From Haliotis asinina (taxonomy: Eukaryota; Mollusca; Gastropoda; Lepetellida; Haliotidae), in contig NC_090290.1 in the NCBI RefSeq assembly GCF_037392515.1, positions 1,178,001-1,242,000 on the forward strand: a stretch of DNA of 64,000 bases, written 5' to 3'. A program made the position numbers and the translations under genes. Position 1 is the stretch's first letter; each line of letters starts with the position of its first letter. This document shows positions 12,001-22,145 of the stretch, piece by piece. Below the pieces are notes generated by a model. That model was not told where the DNA came from, did not search any database, and saw nothing but the letters and a program-made list of their open reading frames with translations.

Positions 12001-13306
12001 ATGTATTTTTAAAAAGAAGTGTGGTGTGACAAAGTGCCTTTAATTTTAACACATATAATAATGTATGCCATAGTATTAAATAAGTATTACATAAGCCACA
12101 CCATATGAACTTATTAATGCTTCTGTGATGTACTCTGGGCCATGAGGCCTTAAATCCTGAATATAGTCTGTCTGTCTGTCTGTCATAGAATTATTCTTGG
12201 CTTTGGGAGCTGGGATGACCTCATCAAGTGCTCCATGTGTAAAGCATGACCATATCGTATAATCTTGGGTTTGAATCTTGAATTCAGTCAAGTTATGGTC
12301 GTGGGTTTATCACCACCAATGGACACCTTGTCCACAGTAAACTAGTGTTATGAACTCCAGGGAAACACCGAAACAAACTTTGCCATAAGTATTCTGATTT
12401 TTACATGAGAAACATTTTTATGCAAATGGTTGGAGCAAAGAACAGTTTCATATATTCATCTGCTTGTTGTAGTGCTTGTCTTTTCTTATAACCATGGTTT
12501 AACATAACTGCTCTACTTGGCCAAAGTATTGTTGCCACGTCATGTCCGTGGTCTAGTGGATGGGAGTTCTTGATCAGATGTGGTGTATTGGTGTAAATGC
12601 TTTATCAAGCAAGTGATCATTATCATGATGAAAACTTGTTTCTATTCATCAGACGAACTTCTAAAATATCACTTTGGGAGAAGTGAAATAAGTGATATAA
12701 TCATGGATTATGCTCATTGGATTATAACATATAATACCCCTTCCTCTTATAACATACCCGTTTAACATACCCCTTAGAATATAACATATAATACCCCTTT
12801 CCTTTATAACATACCCCTTTGAATATAACATATAATACCCCTTCCTTTTATAACATACCCCTTTGAATATAACATATAATACCCCTTCCCTTTATAACAT
12901 ACCCCTTTGAATATAACATATAATACCCATTCCCTTTATAACATACACCTTGGAATATAACATATAATACCCCTTCCCTTTATAACATACCCCTTGGAAT
13001 ATAACATATAATACCCCTTCCCCTGACAACATACCCCTTGGAATATAACATATAATACCCCTTCCCTTTATAACATACCCCTCGGAATATAACATATAAT
13101 ACCCCTTCCCCTTATAACATACCCTTGGATTATAAGACATAATACCCCTTCCTCCTTTATATGATATATATGTGATGTGTTGGCTTCAGATGGGTATACC
13201 AGAGTGTTTTTTTTAAGGATTGCTGTTTAAATTTATTTTTCTTGTGTTGCAGCATATCTGCGTCATCAATGACAATGGCATCAGCAAATACTCTGTGAAG
13301 AGATAG
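3872..13306 (+). CDS. HPRT1: Hypoxanthine-guanine phosphoribosyltransferase, 3' part (five exons, spliced)
   Basis: The enzyme transfers phosphoribose from PRPP to hypoxanthine or guanine, giving IMP or GMP, in cytosolic purine salvage. The coding segments 3872-3937, 10045-10145, 10990-11036, 11448-11524 and 13253-13306 join in frame to 114 residues, matching the human protein from about residue 106 to the C-terminus, with two extra residues only at the end. Visible family features are the PRPP loop [12 protein letters not shown] with both acidic residues of the ED pair and the following D and [13 protein letters not shown] with the base-contacting Lys, and [17 protein letters not shown] with the Phe-Val and Asp that bind and select the purine. 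The loop has Gly where human has Lys (DTGK). All introns have GT/AG ends. The 66, 47 and 77 bp exons equal the human exon sizes, while the 101 bp exon equals human exons 5 and 6 joined. The N-terminal exons lie upstream of the window; I found no match to them in 1-3871. Confidence is very high. Confidence 0.97.
4125..4272 (+). mobile_element. Family B copy, + orientation
   Basis: It carries gatggtcatgatgtcagtca, ctggattgtctggtccagac and tagctggaatactgctgaat, ending in the gttaaacgacc tail. Confidence 0.8.
4690..4775 (-). mobile_element. Family A fragment, minus orientation
   Basis: The order agcaatat, gggggacacaagaa, gagcttcacacattgtaccc matches the middle of family A in reverse. The tRNA-like head is missing. 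The surrounding 4273-4982 has no other recognisable feature. Confidence 0.6.
4983..5547 (+). repeat. 72 bp minisatellite, 8 copies
   Basis: The unit anchor gttagtttgtctcag recurs exactly every 72 bp at 4995, 5067, 5139, 5211, 5283, 5355, 5427 and 5499. Copies are almost identical and differ mainly at tgtaatagtt/tgtactggtt/tgtgctggtt. It lies within the long HPRT intron. Confidence 0.97.
5558..6183 (+). repeat. 53 bp minisatellite, 12 copies
   Basis: The unit begins gcgactaatgtgattgtgtg and ends aatgttgccacag. Copies start every 53 bp from 5558 to 6141, with a few point variants (gattg/gatgg, acag/agag). It almost abuts the 72 bp array but is unrelated in sequence. Confidence 0.97.
6184..6320 (+). 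mobile_element. Family B copy, + orientation
   Basis: It contains tgctcatgatgtcaatcact, ggattctctggt and agcgggaatattgctgagtg, then an A-rich tail. It joins the end of the 53 bp array directly. Confidence 0.75.
6321..7759. other. HPRT intron, no gene; some palindrome-rich AT sequence
   Basis: Around 7140-7530 several tatcgatag/attgcaat motifs recur on both strands, as in a decayed hAT-type miniature element, but I could not fix borders. The remainder shows nothing. Confidence 0.3.
7760..9375 (+). repeat. 1.6 kb CTCACT/CTCATT simple-sequence array
   Basis: It is almost pure (ctcact), (ctcatt) and (ctcact)-(cact) mixtures. It is punctuated at both edges by cctgtgactgtatgttcact, which appears near 7750, 7870, 7905, 7940, 9115 and 9187. 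One strand is strongly pyrimidine-rich. The long open frame across it (Ser/Thr/Leu/His only) is a composition artefact. Confidence 0.97.
9376..9819. other. HPRT intron, no feature recognised
   Basis: Ordinary AT-rich sequence; no ORF or repeat stands out. Confidence 0.35.
9820..9975 (+). mobile_element. Family B copy, + orientation
   Basis: It contains gagtgggatcgagtggtcag, gctcatgatgtcagtcactg and gatcgtctggaccagactca, then the shortened tail. It ends about 70 bp before the HPRT exon at 10045. Confidence 0.75.
10045..10145 (+). CDS. HPRT1: HPRT exon with PRPP-binding motif (human exons 5+6 fused)
   Basis: This 101 bp exon encodes [19 protein letters not shown] and continues to KPKSVKVA, ending with two bases of a split Ser codon. 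The acceptor is gtgtttcag and the donor is gcaag/gtaatg. Human exons 5 (18 bp) and 6 (83 bp) sum to exactly 101, so the intron between them is absent here. ED and D-T of the PRPP loop are present. Confidence 0.95.
10262..10575 (+). repeat. Two family B 3' halves in a local tandem duplication
   Basis: The leader aactgagggtgatagat occurs at about 10287, 10409 and 10559. The first two are each followed by ctcatgatg(t)tagtcactgg and a B-type tail (cttaaacaacaa, tttaacaacaaac). The third leads into the inverted-repeat element at 10576. Confidence 0.7.
10576..10866. mobile_element. Miniature inverted-repeat element, hAT-like
   Basis: The left end agagttgtgacgatata and the inverted right end agaggtgtgacgataca match at 15 of 17 positions. 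The inside is AT-rich with many tatcgt/atgata motifs. No clear 8 bp target duplication was found, so the superfamily is an inference from the ends. It lies in the 844 bp HPRT intron. Confidence 0.55.
10891..10980 (+). repeat. 18 bp minisatellite, 5 copies, at a splice acceptor
   Basis: gttgttgatgtagatact repeats at 10891, 10909, 10927, 10945 and 10963. The last copy runs into gtgttgcag, the acceptor of the HPRT exon at 10990, so the array occupies the branch-point region. Confidence 0.95.
10990..11036 (+). CDS. HPRT1: HPRT exon (equivalent of human exon 7)
   Basis: This 47 bp exon reads (S)[15 protein letters not shown] after joining. The acceptor gtgttgcag lies 10 bases after an 18 bp tandem array, and the donor is agact/gtaagt, close to consensus. 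It carries the Lys of VKRT that contacts the purine O6 in the human enzyme. Confidence 0.95.
11448..11524 (+). CDS. HPRT1: HPRT exon (equivalent of human exon 8)
   Basis: This 77 bp exon completes a split Tyr codon and encodes [20 protein letters not shown] followed by FRDLS. The acceptor is tgtttcag and the donor is ttagc/gtaaga. It contains the purine-stacking Phe, the Val backbone contact and the Asp of the YALD motif. Confidence 0.96.
11525..12717. other. HPRT last intron: poly-G and CTGT tracts, tRNA-like fragments
   Basis: A run of about 13 G lies at 11926-11938 and a (CTGT)n tract at about 12163-12184. A short cgtggtctagtggatggga near 12548 resembles a tRNA A-box region and may be a SINE fragment. 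No coding feature was seen. Confidence 0.45.
12718..13150 (+). repeat. 44 bp minisatellite, about 10 copies
   Basis: The anchor gaatataacatataatacc recurs at 44 bp spacing (for example 12825, 12869, 12913 and 12957 for ataacata) and is followed by ccttccctttataacatacc. The first spacing is 58. The open frame on the minus strand here is produced by the repeat. Confidence 0.93.
13253..13306 (+). CDS. HPRT1: HPRT terminal coding exon with stop
   Basis: The exon encodes [17 protein letters not shown] followed by TAG and matches the human ending HVCVISETGKAKYKA with a two-residue extension. The acceptor is cttgtgttgcag after a T-rich tract. Confidence 0.94.
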   Translation, partial: HICVINDNGISKYSVKR

Positions 13307-13810
13307 ACGTCAGCCATATTGTTTTCTACAGCAGCAGATAAAGGGAGATCATTCCAGTCGCCACATCTCAGGTCTGCAGCGTGATGAGCAAAACATCCTG
13401 CAACAGACTGATCAGTTTATTGAAACAGTTTCGATAAATGGTTATAAAGACATTACTTGTAGATTATATGAATTAAGAAGATGATATTCTTTATCCAAAT
13501 CAATGAAACCGGTTTTAGCTGTTCAGGATGTGTTACAATGTGGCATAATTTTTTATAGCTTGTGTATCCAATACAGAGGATAAAGGATGTACGTTGCAGC
13601 AGTCATATATTTATGTACCTGTGACTGAAATCAGAGTTTGTTTGTTGTGTGTTGTTGTCTTTTTGACTATTCTAATACATCCTCGATAAATCTCCACAAG
13701 TGCCCGTGATGCATCTATGGCTCGACCTGATAATTTTATTACCTCCTTTGTTGGCTCCATCTTAGACTAACAACTAGTCTCTGAAATAAACATATTTTAC
13801 TGAGGAAAAC
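13307..13810 (+). other. HPRT1: Probable HPRT 3' untranslated region
   Basis: No further ORF continues the gene. The first AATAAA after the stop is at 13785-13790, followed by a T- and A-rich stretch. That signal lies inside a repeat with inverted ends that starts near 13683, so the polyadenylation site may be repeat-derived. Earlier, weaker variants (gataaa, aataca) occur before 13683. The end at 13810 is inferred. Confidence 0.5.
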
Positions 13811-14326
13811 GTTCATAGTGTGAAAAAAATAATATAATGAAATGGAGCCCTGAGACTTTCTTCATTTTCAGCTAGCTGAAGCTAAGGAAATCTAGACTTG
13901 CTACATTTTCTAGACAGGCGTGGGCTTTCTTGGATATATTTACTTCAGGGTCTGTACGACAGACTAGCTCCATCTTGTCACAGTAGCCAGCCAGTAAGGC
14001 TGTAACAGCCCAGCTTGCAAGAGTCAGCTAAGATGGTGGCTGCAGCCACAAAGGTTTGCTTGCTGTGTGTCTCAGATTTAGGGCAAAAAGATTCTTATTG
14101 TTTCTAACTGGGAGCCAACTTTTCTGCGTTGAAGTGAGAACACACCCACTTGGAGTCAGTTGCCATTACTGTTTACAGAAGAAGTTGAAGTGAGTTAAGA
14201 TAGAAGCCTTGTGATTGGTATACTCAACCTCCCAGTGCTGACACCTAATTGGATAAAAAGCCAGCAAAGGGAGGTAATGAGATTACCAGGCATAGATGCA
14301 TCCACGGTATAGTGGAGATTTATCGG
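13683..14326. mobile_element. Inverted-repeat element across the HPRT 3' end
   Basis: The left arm 13683-13757 and right arm 14261-14326 are inverted copies sharing cgataaatctccac, gatgcatctatg and ttacctccttt/ttacctcccttt. The 500 bp between carry no ORF. The element includes the first AATAAA after the HPRT stop. Confidence 0.65.
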
Positions 14327-14724
14327 AACATATACTCCGGAGATTATTGAGGATCATTCTAATGCTGCATTTTAATAAATGTGGTTCATTTTTCGAAAAT
14401 ATGTTTTGAAAAAGTAAACTTGGGCTTTCTATGAGCGACTATGCTGTAAGTGTCATCTATATTCAACAGTCAGAGTACCAAGAGTTTAAATGTCAAGATT
14501 ATTTTAAAGAGGATTGGGGATTCAAGAAAACTATTAACCTTTTGTTTTTGTAAAATCTCTTCAATTTTTTATTGTCATCCAGGAAACATTAAGGGTATTA
14601 CTCCTCGTTTGCAGTGAAGAGTTGTCTACTGGTCCTTTAGTCTGAGACTAGTAAGAATCTCTATAGTATAGTTCTCTTCTATTTACTTTTCTTTAACCAT
14701 TCAATTAGTTGGTTTGTTGTTCTG

Positions 14725-14871
14725 GGGCCCGTTTCACGAAACTCTTGTAAGCCTAAGATCTCGTAACTTTTCTCGTAGCATCCATAGCTCCTGTGTTACA
14801 GTATAGGAGGTACAATGGCTACGAGAAAACTTACGAGATCTTAGGCTACGAGCGTTTTGTGAAACGGGCCC
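14725..14871. mobile_element. 147 bp foldback element
   Basis: The two halves are inverted copies. Both ends read gggcccgtttcac, followed by cctaagatctcgtaa and tctcgtagc on each strand. It appears inserted in a family B copy whose remainder continues at 14877. Confidence 0.85.
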
Positions 14872-14876
14872 GAGCC

Positions 14877-15065
14877 CTGCCCTCAGCAGTATTCCAGCTG
14901 TATGGTTGCTGTCTGTAAACAATCAAATCAGGACTATCCAATCCAGTGAGCTACTGAATGTCTTTACTGGGGATGAGATGACATGGTTCAACCACTCAAT
15001 GAGTCTGACCACCTGACAATGTTTGTCGCCAAGTATAGGTTGCTGAAGAGCGATTTTAAGCTGGA
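14877..15065 (-). mobile_element. Family B copy, minus orientation, interrupted
   Basis: The motif order cagtattccagctgtatgg, ctgtctgtaaacaatc, atccagtgag, gtctgaccacctgac and ggttgctgaaga is the reverse orientation of B. The tail side is separated by the foldback element at 14725-14871. Confidence 0.7.
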
Positions 15066-15290
15066 TTGTCACAGGTTTGATGGAATCGCAGCATGTAGAT
15101 TCTGACAGTCAGAACGTCTGGCTCTACTATCACACACATAAAGCCACACAATAGCAGCCAGCACCAATTTACTAGCACAGTCCGAAAAAATCTGAAATGT
15201 TTAGGCTACACAGTGGCCATTGGAAATGATTCTTGTCCACCGAGGAATCATCGCTGGGTATAGTCCATATCTGGAATATCCTTGGTTGGC

Positions 15291-15534
15291 GGGGTAGCCT
15301 AGTGGTTAATGTGTTCGCTTGTTACACTGAAGACCTGGGTTCAGTTGCTGACACGGGTACAATGTGTGAAGCCTATTTCTGGTGTCCCACACGTGATGCT
15401 GCTGAGGTATTGCTGAAAGTACCAGCAAGCCGTATGTGTGCATGGCCCCACATATGGGTACAATGTGTGATTTCTGATGTTGCTCACTAGAATATTTCTG
15501 GAATGTAAAATGCTGTGTAAAACTGAACACACTC
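15291..15534 (+). mobile_element. Family A SINE, + orientation, with duplicated 3' part
   Basis: The head ggggtagcctagtggtta and B box gggttcagttgc are followed by gtgtgaagcctatttctgg. The block gggtacaatgtgtga then occurs a second time (about 15457), so the body is partly duplicated. Confidence 0.8.
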
Positions 15535-16604
15535 ATGCTGCATAAAGGATGTCAGATTTTTTATATTGGGACTCTGCCATTTTTGGAGCTGTGCCTTGGT
15601 TAGCTGAATAGTTAGCCGGGCATTACCTTTCTGTTATCATGCAACAGATATTCCAGTGCATGAAGATCAAGGCCCTATTTCACAAAGGTATCTATAGCAA
15701 CTTGAATATTGTAACAAAGACTATAACGGCAGTTGTAGCGCTACAATAGAATTGTGCATGGCCCCACTCAGTGTCAAGATAAAACTCAATTATTGTTTCA
15801 TCGGGGAACCATATACATTTGTATGTTTAAACTATACCTCATCTTGATCAGTTATTATGAATTACGTAATGTCTACTGCTGATGTCATTCTTGATCTTAA
15901 CTGGCAAATTTTCAAATTGATGACAATTGTGAAAGTGGGATCAGTACAGGCATAGACAATCTCCTCCTCCCGCTTCCCCCGATTTCTCCTCAACACAAGA
16001 TTTTCAGTGTTTTGTGTACATGTCCCATCAAATGATGCAGTAAAAAATCTCTCCTCACCCACTCCCTCACACATTCTGCTATCATGCCACAACTTATCGC
16101 CAGTTGTAATTAGATTTATTTAATACACATTTTGTAACTATCATGAAGACAATATGAGGTCTCTATGCAGAGTAACTGCCCTTTTATGTGCCAGAATCCA
16201 GTCAGTGGGTTTGAATCTGGTGCTGCATGCAATGTGTCTGGGTTTGCCTGTACCACGCCATCAAGGTGAGTGTGACCACAATGGTAATCCTCCAAGACAA
16301 GCATCACCCCAGACTTTTCTCCCACATCAATCTACCCCAAAGTTCTATACAAGAAATACTAGTCAGAATGGTGTTAAAGCAACTTGCATTTCTCTGTGGA
16401 TATATAGTATACAGAAAACCTTTATTGAAAATAATTCATGGACATTTGCATGTGTTTCTACAGGGTGACTTTTATGTACAATACCAGCTCTCCATGGTAA
16501 CTCAACCTTATTATATCATTAAGTATGTTCTATGTTTTGTATTCTTTACAAACTTTACATTCAGTAGCAAAAGTAACTGTCTTCACTGTTGTATTTTGGA
16601 CTGT
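15535..16604. other. No gene recognised
   Basis: The overlapping frames at 15862-16092 and 16154-16616 have no domain features. A ggccctatttcaca motif at 15672 resembles the end of the foldback at 14725, but no full element is visible. Confidence 0.3.
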
Positions 16605-16762
16605 GGGGTAGCCTAGTGATTAAGCCTTTGCTTGTCATGCCGAACACTGTGGTCTGATTCCCCACAAGGGTGCAGTGTGTGAAGGTCTGGAGTCCCCTGC
16701 CATGATACTGCTAGAGTATTGCTTAAAGCAGCATAAAACTACTCACTCACTCACTCACATTC
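16605..16762 (+). mobile_element. Family A SINE, near full length
   Basis: A box ggggtagcctagtgatta, a cttgtcatgccgaacact segment, B-box-like ggtctgattcc, gtgtgaaggtctgg, gtattgcttaaagcagc and a (ctcact)n tail are all present in order. Confidence 0.85.
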
Positions 16763-18934
16763 ATGTTTGTTGTGTTGTGATTATTTAAGACTCTAAACTC
16801 CACTAACTGATGTACACTGGTATTAAGATTCCTATGATACGCCACTCTTTTTATGGTGAAGTAATCAACTCATTTAGAATTTCAGTTGTTTGAGAGACAT
16901 CTGACAGGTCGTCTCTGACAGGTTGTCCCTGACAGGTCGTCCCTGACAGGTCGTCTCTGACAGGTCGTGATGAGACGACTGCTAGTCTGTGTTCGTTGTT
17001 CAAAGGTGTTCATTTGTTTGAAATATAAATTAATCTGAGATGTGAATTTCACCCACACTTGAAAGATGATCAGTATTTCATGGTTTGTATCACTATGTTC
17101 CTTGTGAATACACACACCACATTGCAGTGTGGCAGTGTCCATTACTATCTGCTATGGAATGCCTCAAGTTTAAATCGAAAGGCAATTCATGAGTTTCTCA
17201 AATGTTTGTAAACAATAAGAACTATTTAGGGTTTGTATTTGTTACCCACAATATAAGCAGAATTTTGCATGTAATTGTTTTGAACTGTTTGAGACACTTT
17301 GTGGAAGTTGTAAGAATTTGGAAAGACAAGTCGTTATGGTTGATCAACTTCTTTATTGTGCAATAGATACTTGTAGTGTTTTCATGCATATCTATAAAGA
17401 AATGTCGCATTTGCACATTATGGTTGATCATCCATTAAGACTAGTTTGTCTTTCCTGTAATTTGTTATGTTTTGTGTCCAGGGCCGGAAATTGGTTTAAG
17501 TAGCCAAGTGTAGTGGCCATGATTAATCAGTCAAAGTGTTCAAAATTGGGTTCAACCCTGTATGAAAAGATGAACGTTGCATGTCAGTTGTGTGTAATAC
17601 TAGTTTTGTATCGTAACATTTGTTAACTCACCTCATGGGTAATAAAATAAGCTGTGTGAACTTGATTAACATTATAATTTATGTGAGGTATGAGCTGCGG
17701 TTTGTTGTAAGTTTCGTCTGGTTTACACTGCTAGATATGGTGTATTAGAGATTTTTATCAAAATATAGCAAAGATATAGATAGCCTTGTTTACTAGGGGG
17801 CTAGGATCATCTGTAACTGTAAGTAATGATAATTAAATATATACACATATTTATTTACAGAAGTTCTCAACTTGTTTACACATAGAAAGTAATCTGGATG
17901 TTGTGTAGGCAGCTTGATAAATTCCACACAGTTATTCCATTCACTTACACTGCTGCCGAGTACTACAAACCGGTTTCAGTTGTAGGAGGATCACTATGTG
18001 AACCGGGTTATTTCAGTGGAAAGTTTCGTTCCTAGAGTGCAACAATTTATAGGAATAACTAATTTGTTGGAAGAAATTCTGATTTTGGGGTGGTCTCAGA
18101 TTTCTAAGTGCAGCAATTTTGGGTAGGCATCTCCGGTGTAGTGTAACAGTTAGGCAGTACAGTATTACTGTGATACAAGGCTCACCACACATTAAGTAAC
18201 ACCTCAGGTATTATGTGCTACTCCTGCACAACATGCCATCTTTGTCTGAAATTTAAAACCAAATAGTTCAGGGTTGTGACTTACCTACAGTTTGGGAGAG
18301 AATATGAACATATCATGATATTGCAACTATTTTATAAGGATTTGTATCACTGCGGTCTCATCATATTGTTAAACCCTTCTGATGTGTCTGTCATAAGTTG
18401 TGACTTTGTGTCAACTCTACTATAGGTATGTAAGGGTTTTATAGTGGGAACAAACCTTGACGTTCCATCATAACCATGGTAACAATCAGGGTTCCCCGAT
18501 GCTCTCATCTGTTCTGTCTACTGTATGTGTTATAGTGGACAAAGAAGATTAATTTTTTCATCGGAACTTTGTTTAAAACTTACAATTATAATTATGCATT
18601 AGTTACATTGTTTATGTTTATATGAATACCACTCAGTAGTCTGGAGTTGGTAGTTACTTTTTTGCTTCAGTACAAGAACTTGTGGTTGGTTCTTTTCATG
18701 TCATATACTGTGGTTACTGTATTGAGTGCTGAAAAATTGACAATGAAGAGCTATTGAAGAACAAGGATGTAAATGTTAATACAGTTATTGATAGCAACAA
18801 ATATACTCAGCCAAAAAAGTTAGGAACCACCCCAATATTCAATATTTAAGTATTATATGGATCACAATATGAACAATACTCTGATATTGAACATGGGTGG
18901 TCCTTTACTATGTTTGTTGAAAATATATATATCA

Positions 18935-18970
<36 letters not shown>

Positions 18971-19020
18971 ACAAATATGCATGTATGAGAAATAACATGG
19001 GCATTAAAGCATAATACCTT
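16763..19020. other. Intergenic; 14 bp repeat and TA microsatellite
   Basis: ctgacaggtcgtct repeats five times at 16901-16968 with one- or two-base variants. A pure (TA)n tract lies at 18936-18966. No gene was recognised. Confidence 0.6.
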
Positions 19021-19250
19021 ATGATGCGGGTGGCTCAGTGGACTAAGGCACTGCCATTCACTGTTGTGCTTTTCGTGGGTTTGAATCCTAGGTATGATTT
19101 CATTAAGTGTGTCTCAACTATACCTATGCATCTGGATTTGCTAGAAAGGTCTTGCACCTTCTTCTCTATGGGTTTTCCTCACATGTTAAGCCTGGCAAGC
19201 TTTCTTGAAACATCCCAGACCTCAACGCTCACACTGTATCATGATTGGTA
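19021..19250 (+). mobile_element. tRNA-like SINE of another family (D)
   Basis: gcgggtggctcagtggacta and gtgggtttgaatccta form an A-box and B-box pair with tRNA spacing. The body continues tgggttttcctcacatgtta and gaaacatcccagacct. It resembles no A, B or C copy in the window. Confidence 0.5.
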
Positions 19251-19387
19251 GAGAGCAGAGACAGTTTCAGAAATTCATGATATTAGTTGATTATTTTTTG
19301 CTAATTTCACACAGTTATGTGGGAATAAAAGATATATACTGAGTGCTTTAACATTTTCCCGGTTGTATTTATGGTGGTGAACCTGTT

Positions 19388-19548
19388 CATGAGTGAGTGA
19401 GTGGGTGAGTGAGTGAGTTTAGTTTTGCATGGCTTTTAGCAATATTCCAGCAATATCATGATGGGGGACATCAGAAATGGGTTTCACATATTGTACCAAG
19501 TGTTGTCGGTGTGATGAACACTTTTACCACTTGGCTACCTCACTAATT
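19388..19548 (-). mobile_element. Family A SINE, minus orientation
   Basis: It starts with gagtgagtgggtgagtgagt and continues ggcttttagcaatattcc, gggggacatcagaaatgg and ttcacatattgtacc to a decayed head with ttggctacctc. It sits directly beside the 43 bp array. Confidence 0.8.
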
Positions 19549-20550
19549 CATGATAAAACTGTCTTCTTGGTAAGGGTTTTACCCTCTAATTCATTGTAAA
19601 ACTGTCCTCTTCATAAGGAGTTCACCCTCTAATTCATTGTAAAACTGTCTTCTTGGTAAGGGTTTTATCCTCTAATTCATTGTAAAACTCTTCTTGGTAA
19701 GGGTTTTACCCTCTAATTCATTGTAAAACTGTCTTCTTGGTAAGGGTTTTATCCTCTAATTCATGATAAAACTGTCTTCTTGGTAAGGGTTTTACCCTCT
19801 AATTCATTGTAAAACTGTCTTCTTGATAAGGGTTTTATCCTCTAATTCATTGTAAAACTGTCTTCTTGGTAAGGGTTTTACCCTCTAATACATGATAAAT
19901 CTGTCTTCTTGATAAGGGTTTTATCCTCTAATTCATTGTAAAACTGTCTTCTTGGTAAGGGTTTTACCCTCTAATACATGATAAATCTGTCTTCTTGATA
20001 AGGGTTTTATCCTCTAATTCATTGTAAAACTGTCTTCTTGGTAAGGGTTTTACCCTCTAATACATGATAAATCTGTCTTCTTGATATGGGTTTTATCCTC
20101 TAATTCATTGTAAAACTGTCTTCTTGGTAAGGGTTTTACCCTCTAATACATGATAAATCTGTCTTCTTGATAAGGGTTTTATCCTCTAATTCATTGTAAA
20201 ACTGTCTTCTTGGTAAGGGTTTTACCCTCTAATACATGATAAATCTGTCTTCTTGATAAGGGTTTTACCCTCTAATTCATTGTAAAACTGTCTTCTTGAT
20301 ATGGGTTTTACCCTCTAATTTATGATAAAACTGTCTTCTTGGTAAGGGTTTTACCCTCTAATTAAAACTGTCTTCTTGATATGGGTTTTACCCTCTAATT
20401 TATGATAAAACTGTCTTCTTGGTAAGGGTTTTACCCTCTAATTAAAACTGTCTTCTTGATATGGGTTTTACCCTCTAATTTATGATAAAACTGTCTTCTT
20501 GGTAAGGGTTTTACCCTCTAATTAAAACTGTCTTCTTGATAAGGGTTTTC
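19549..20550 (+). repeat. 43 bp minisatellite with 86 bp higher-order unit
   Basis: The unit is attcattgtaaaactgtctt followed by cttggtaagggttttaccct and cta. From about 19820 two unit types alternate (cttggtaagg...acc with cttgataagg...atc), making an 86 bp dimer. Near 20310 a third form with aattaaaactg appears. The core gtaagggttttac is a short inverted repeat. Confidence 0.95.
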
Positions 20551-20740
20551 AGTACCAGGTATGCCATAGTGAATGAGTATGAAGTAGAAGCTGGCATGGT
20601 GCTTGCTGACCTTACCTGACAAGGTAGAAAGCTGGTACCCTGTTTTCTCCTGAACGTGTGTGAAAATGCACCGTGTTTTGTTTTCTCATGTTTAATGAAA
20701 GTTTACCATGTTATATATGACTTGGCCCTTGACTGTGACT

Positions 20741-20835
20741 GGGTAGCCTAGTGGTTAAAGGTTTCCTTTATCAGACTGAGTACTGAATTTGATTGTGGGA
20801 GTCTTCTATATCCGTACAAGTAGGTACTGAAACTC
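20741..20835 (+). mobile_element. Family A head fragment
   Basis: gggtagcctagtggttaaag is followed by cagactgagtactgaatttg, a decayed B-box region. The tail is absent. Confidence 0.65.
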
Positions 20836-20904
20836 TGCACTTGATGATCAGGTATGAACGTTCATATACTTGCGTTGATGTGTTTGATGTCAAAAGAATT
20901 AGTG

Positions 20905-21112
20905 AAGATCGGGGTTAGAATTGATCTTCAGCAACCCATTCTCAAGAGCTGACTCTCGGGTGGTCAGGTTAGTTGACTTGGTGAGACACATCATTTTGTT
21001 CCAATTGCGTAGGTCGATGCTCATGATGTTGATCAATGGATTTTCTGCTCTAGACTCGGCTGTTTACACAGGAATATTACTGAGTGTGTTGAAAAGTCAA
21101 CTCATTCATGCC
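20905..21112 (+). mobile_element. Family B copy, + orientation, near full length
   Basis: It runs ggttagaattgatcttcagc, cgggtggtcaggttagttga, attgcgtaggtcgatgctca, tgatcaatggattttctgct and gaatattactgagtgtgtt. Confidence 0.85.
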
Positions 21113-21123
21113 AGGATGTGATT

Positions 21124-21235
21124 CTGGGCCTATATTCTTGAAACTCTCACAAGGCTAATATAGCACAAGGTTAATGTTAATGTTAGACTGTTAGATTTTC
21201 TTTACGCTTAGGGAGCTTGTAAAATCTAGGCCCAG
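21124..21235. mobile_element. Short foldback element
   Basis: It begins ctgggcctatattcttgaaa and ends with the inverted form taaaatctaggcccag. The motif order (gggcc, ttgaaactctcacaaggcta) parallels the foldback at 14725. Confidence 0.55.
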
Positions 21236-22145
21236 GTTTCTACAGTTCTAGTTTGCAGAAATAATAACATGTGTTTGAGTATAAAGAGTGTCAGTGATTT
21301 CACATGATTGTAAGAACATGGTAACTGTCATGACTCTCAACTCTCAACCCTCATCCAAACAGCCCGCGCTCAGATTTCAGCCTCCTCATAGCGCCTTGAA
21401 GCTTATATCTGCTCCTGGTTGATAAATTCAAGGAAGCTGAATAAAATGTTGTCGTATCACAACATATTCTTGTCAGAAAATGGTCAACTCTAGCAATGAT
21501 GTGAACGATGTGTGTTGTTCGTAGGGCAAAACAGATCCACGTGATCAACTGAAGCAGATTCTCATCAATCACGTCAAAGCTGTAACAGAGTGACTCATCT
21601 CTAAGCGACTATAAGCTCCAATTACACCGGAAGCAGTTTCCTCAATGAAGTTAATATATGCTACTGGTATCCTTGCATAAACTTTCCATCTTCCCTGGTT
21701 TGTCCTACATTTGAAAAAAAAACACACAAAAAAACTGAAGTTTTAAATTCTATCTTTGTCGTATCGTGCAATTGAGTGTTTGCATGTTAAAGCTCTTCGT
21801 GACAAATTATATGTTACACGAGGAACTTACATGTAGTTGCTCAGACAGTCGTTATTTGTGAGTCTCCGGTGTGATGCCTGAATTATGCCCCAAGTTAATT
21901 GTCCAATTGCTGGTGATTAAGAATATGTAATGTAAATATAGGTTTGGCACCAGAAACAAAACCAACACTTGTGTGAATCTACTGCCGAGAAAACACGAAA
22001 ACACTGCAGTTAGTGGATTTAACGTCCAGTTCAACAGTATGCAAGTAGGACAGGAGATCAACTAGTAGTTTATAACAGAAAAATTTAATTCACTCAACCA
22101 TCGTGGCTTACACTAAAGTGGTCGTCGGACAACTGGCAGTAAATT
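21236..22145. other. No gene recognised
   Basis: Short minus-strand frames at 21351-21572 and 21852-22061 lack any family feature. Confidence 0.3.

Noticed and set aside
12892..13140. 82-residue minus frame with internal protein repeats
   Set aside because: It reflects the 44 bp minisatellite in the last HPRT intron.
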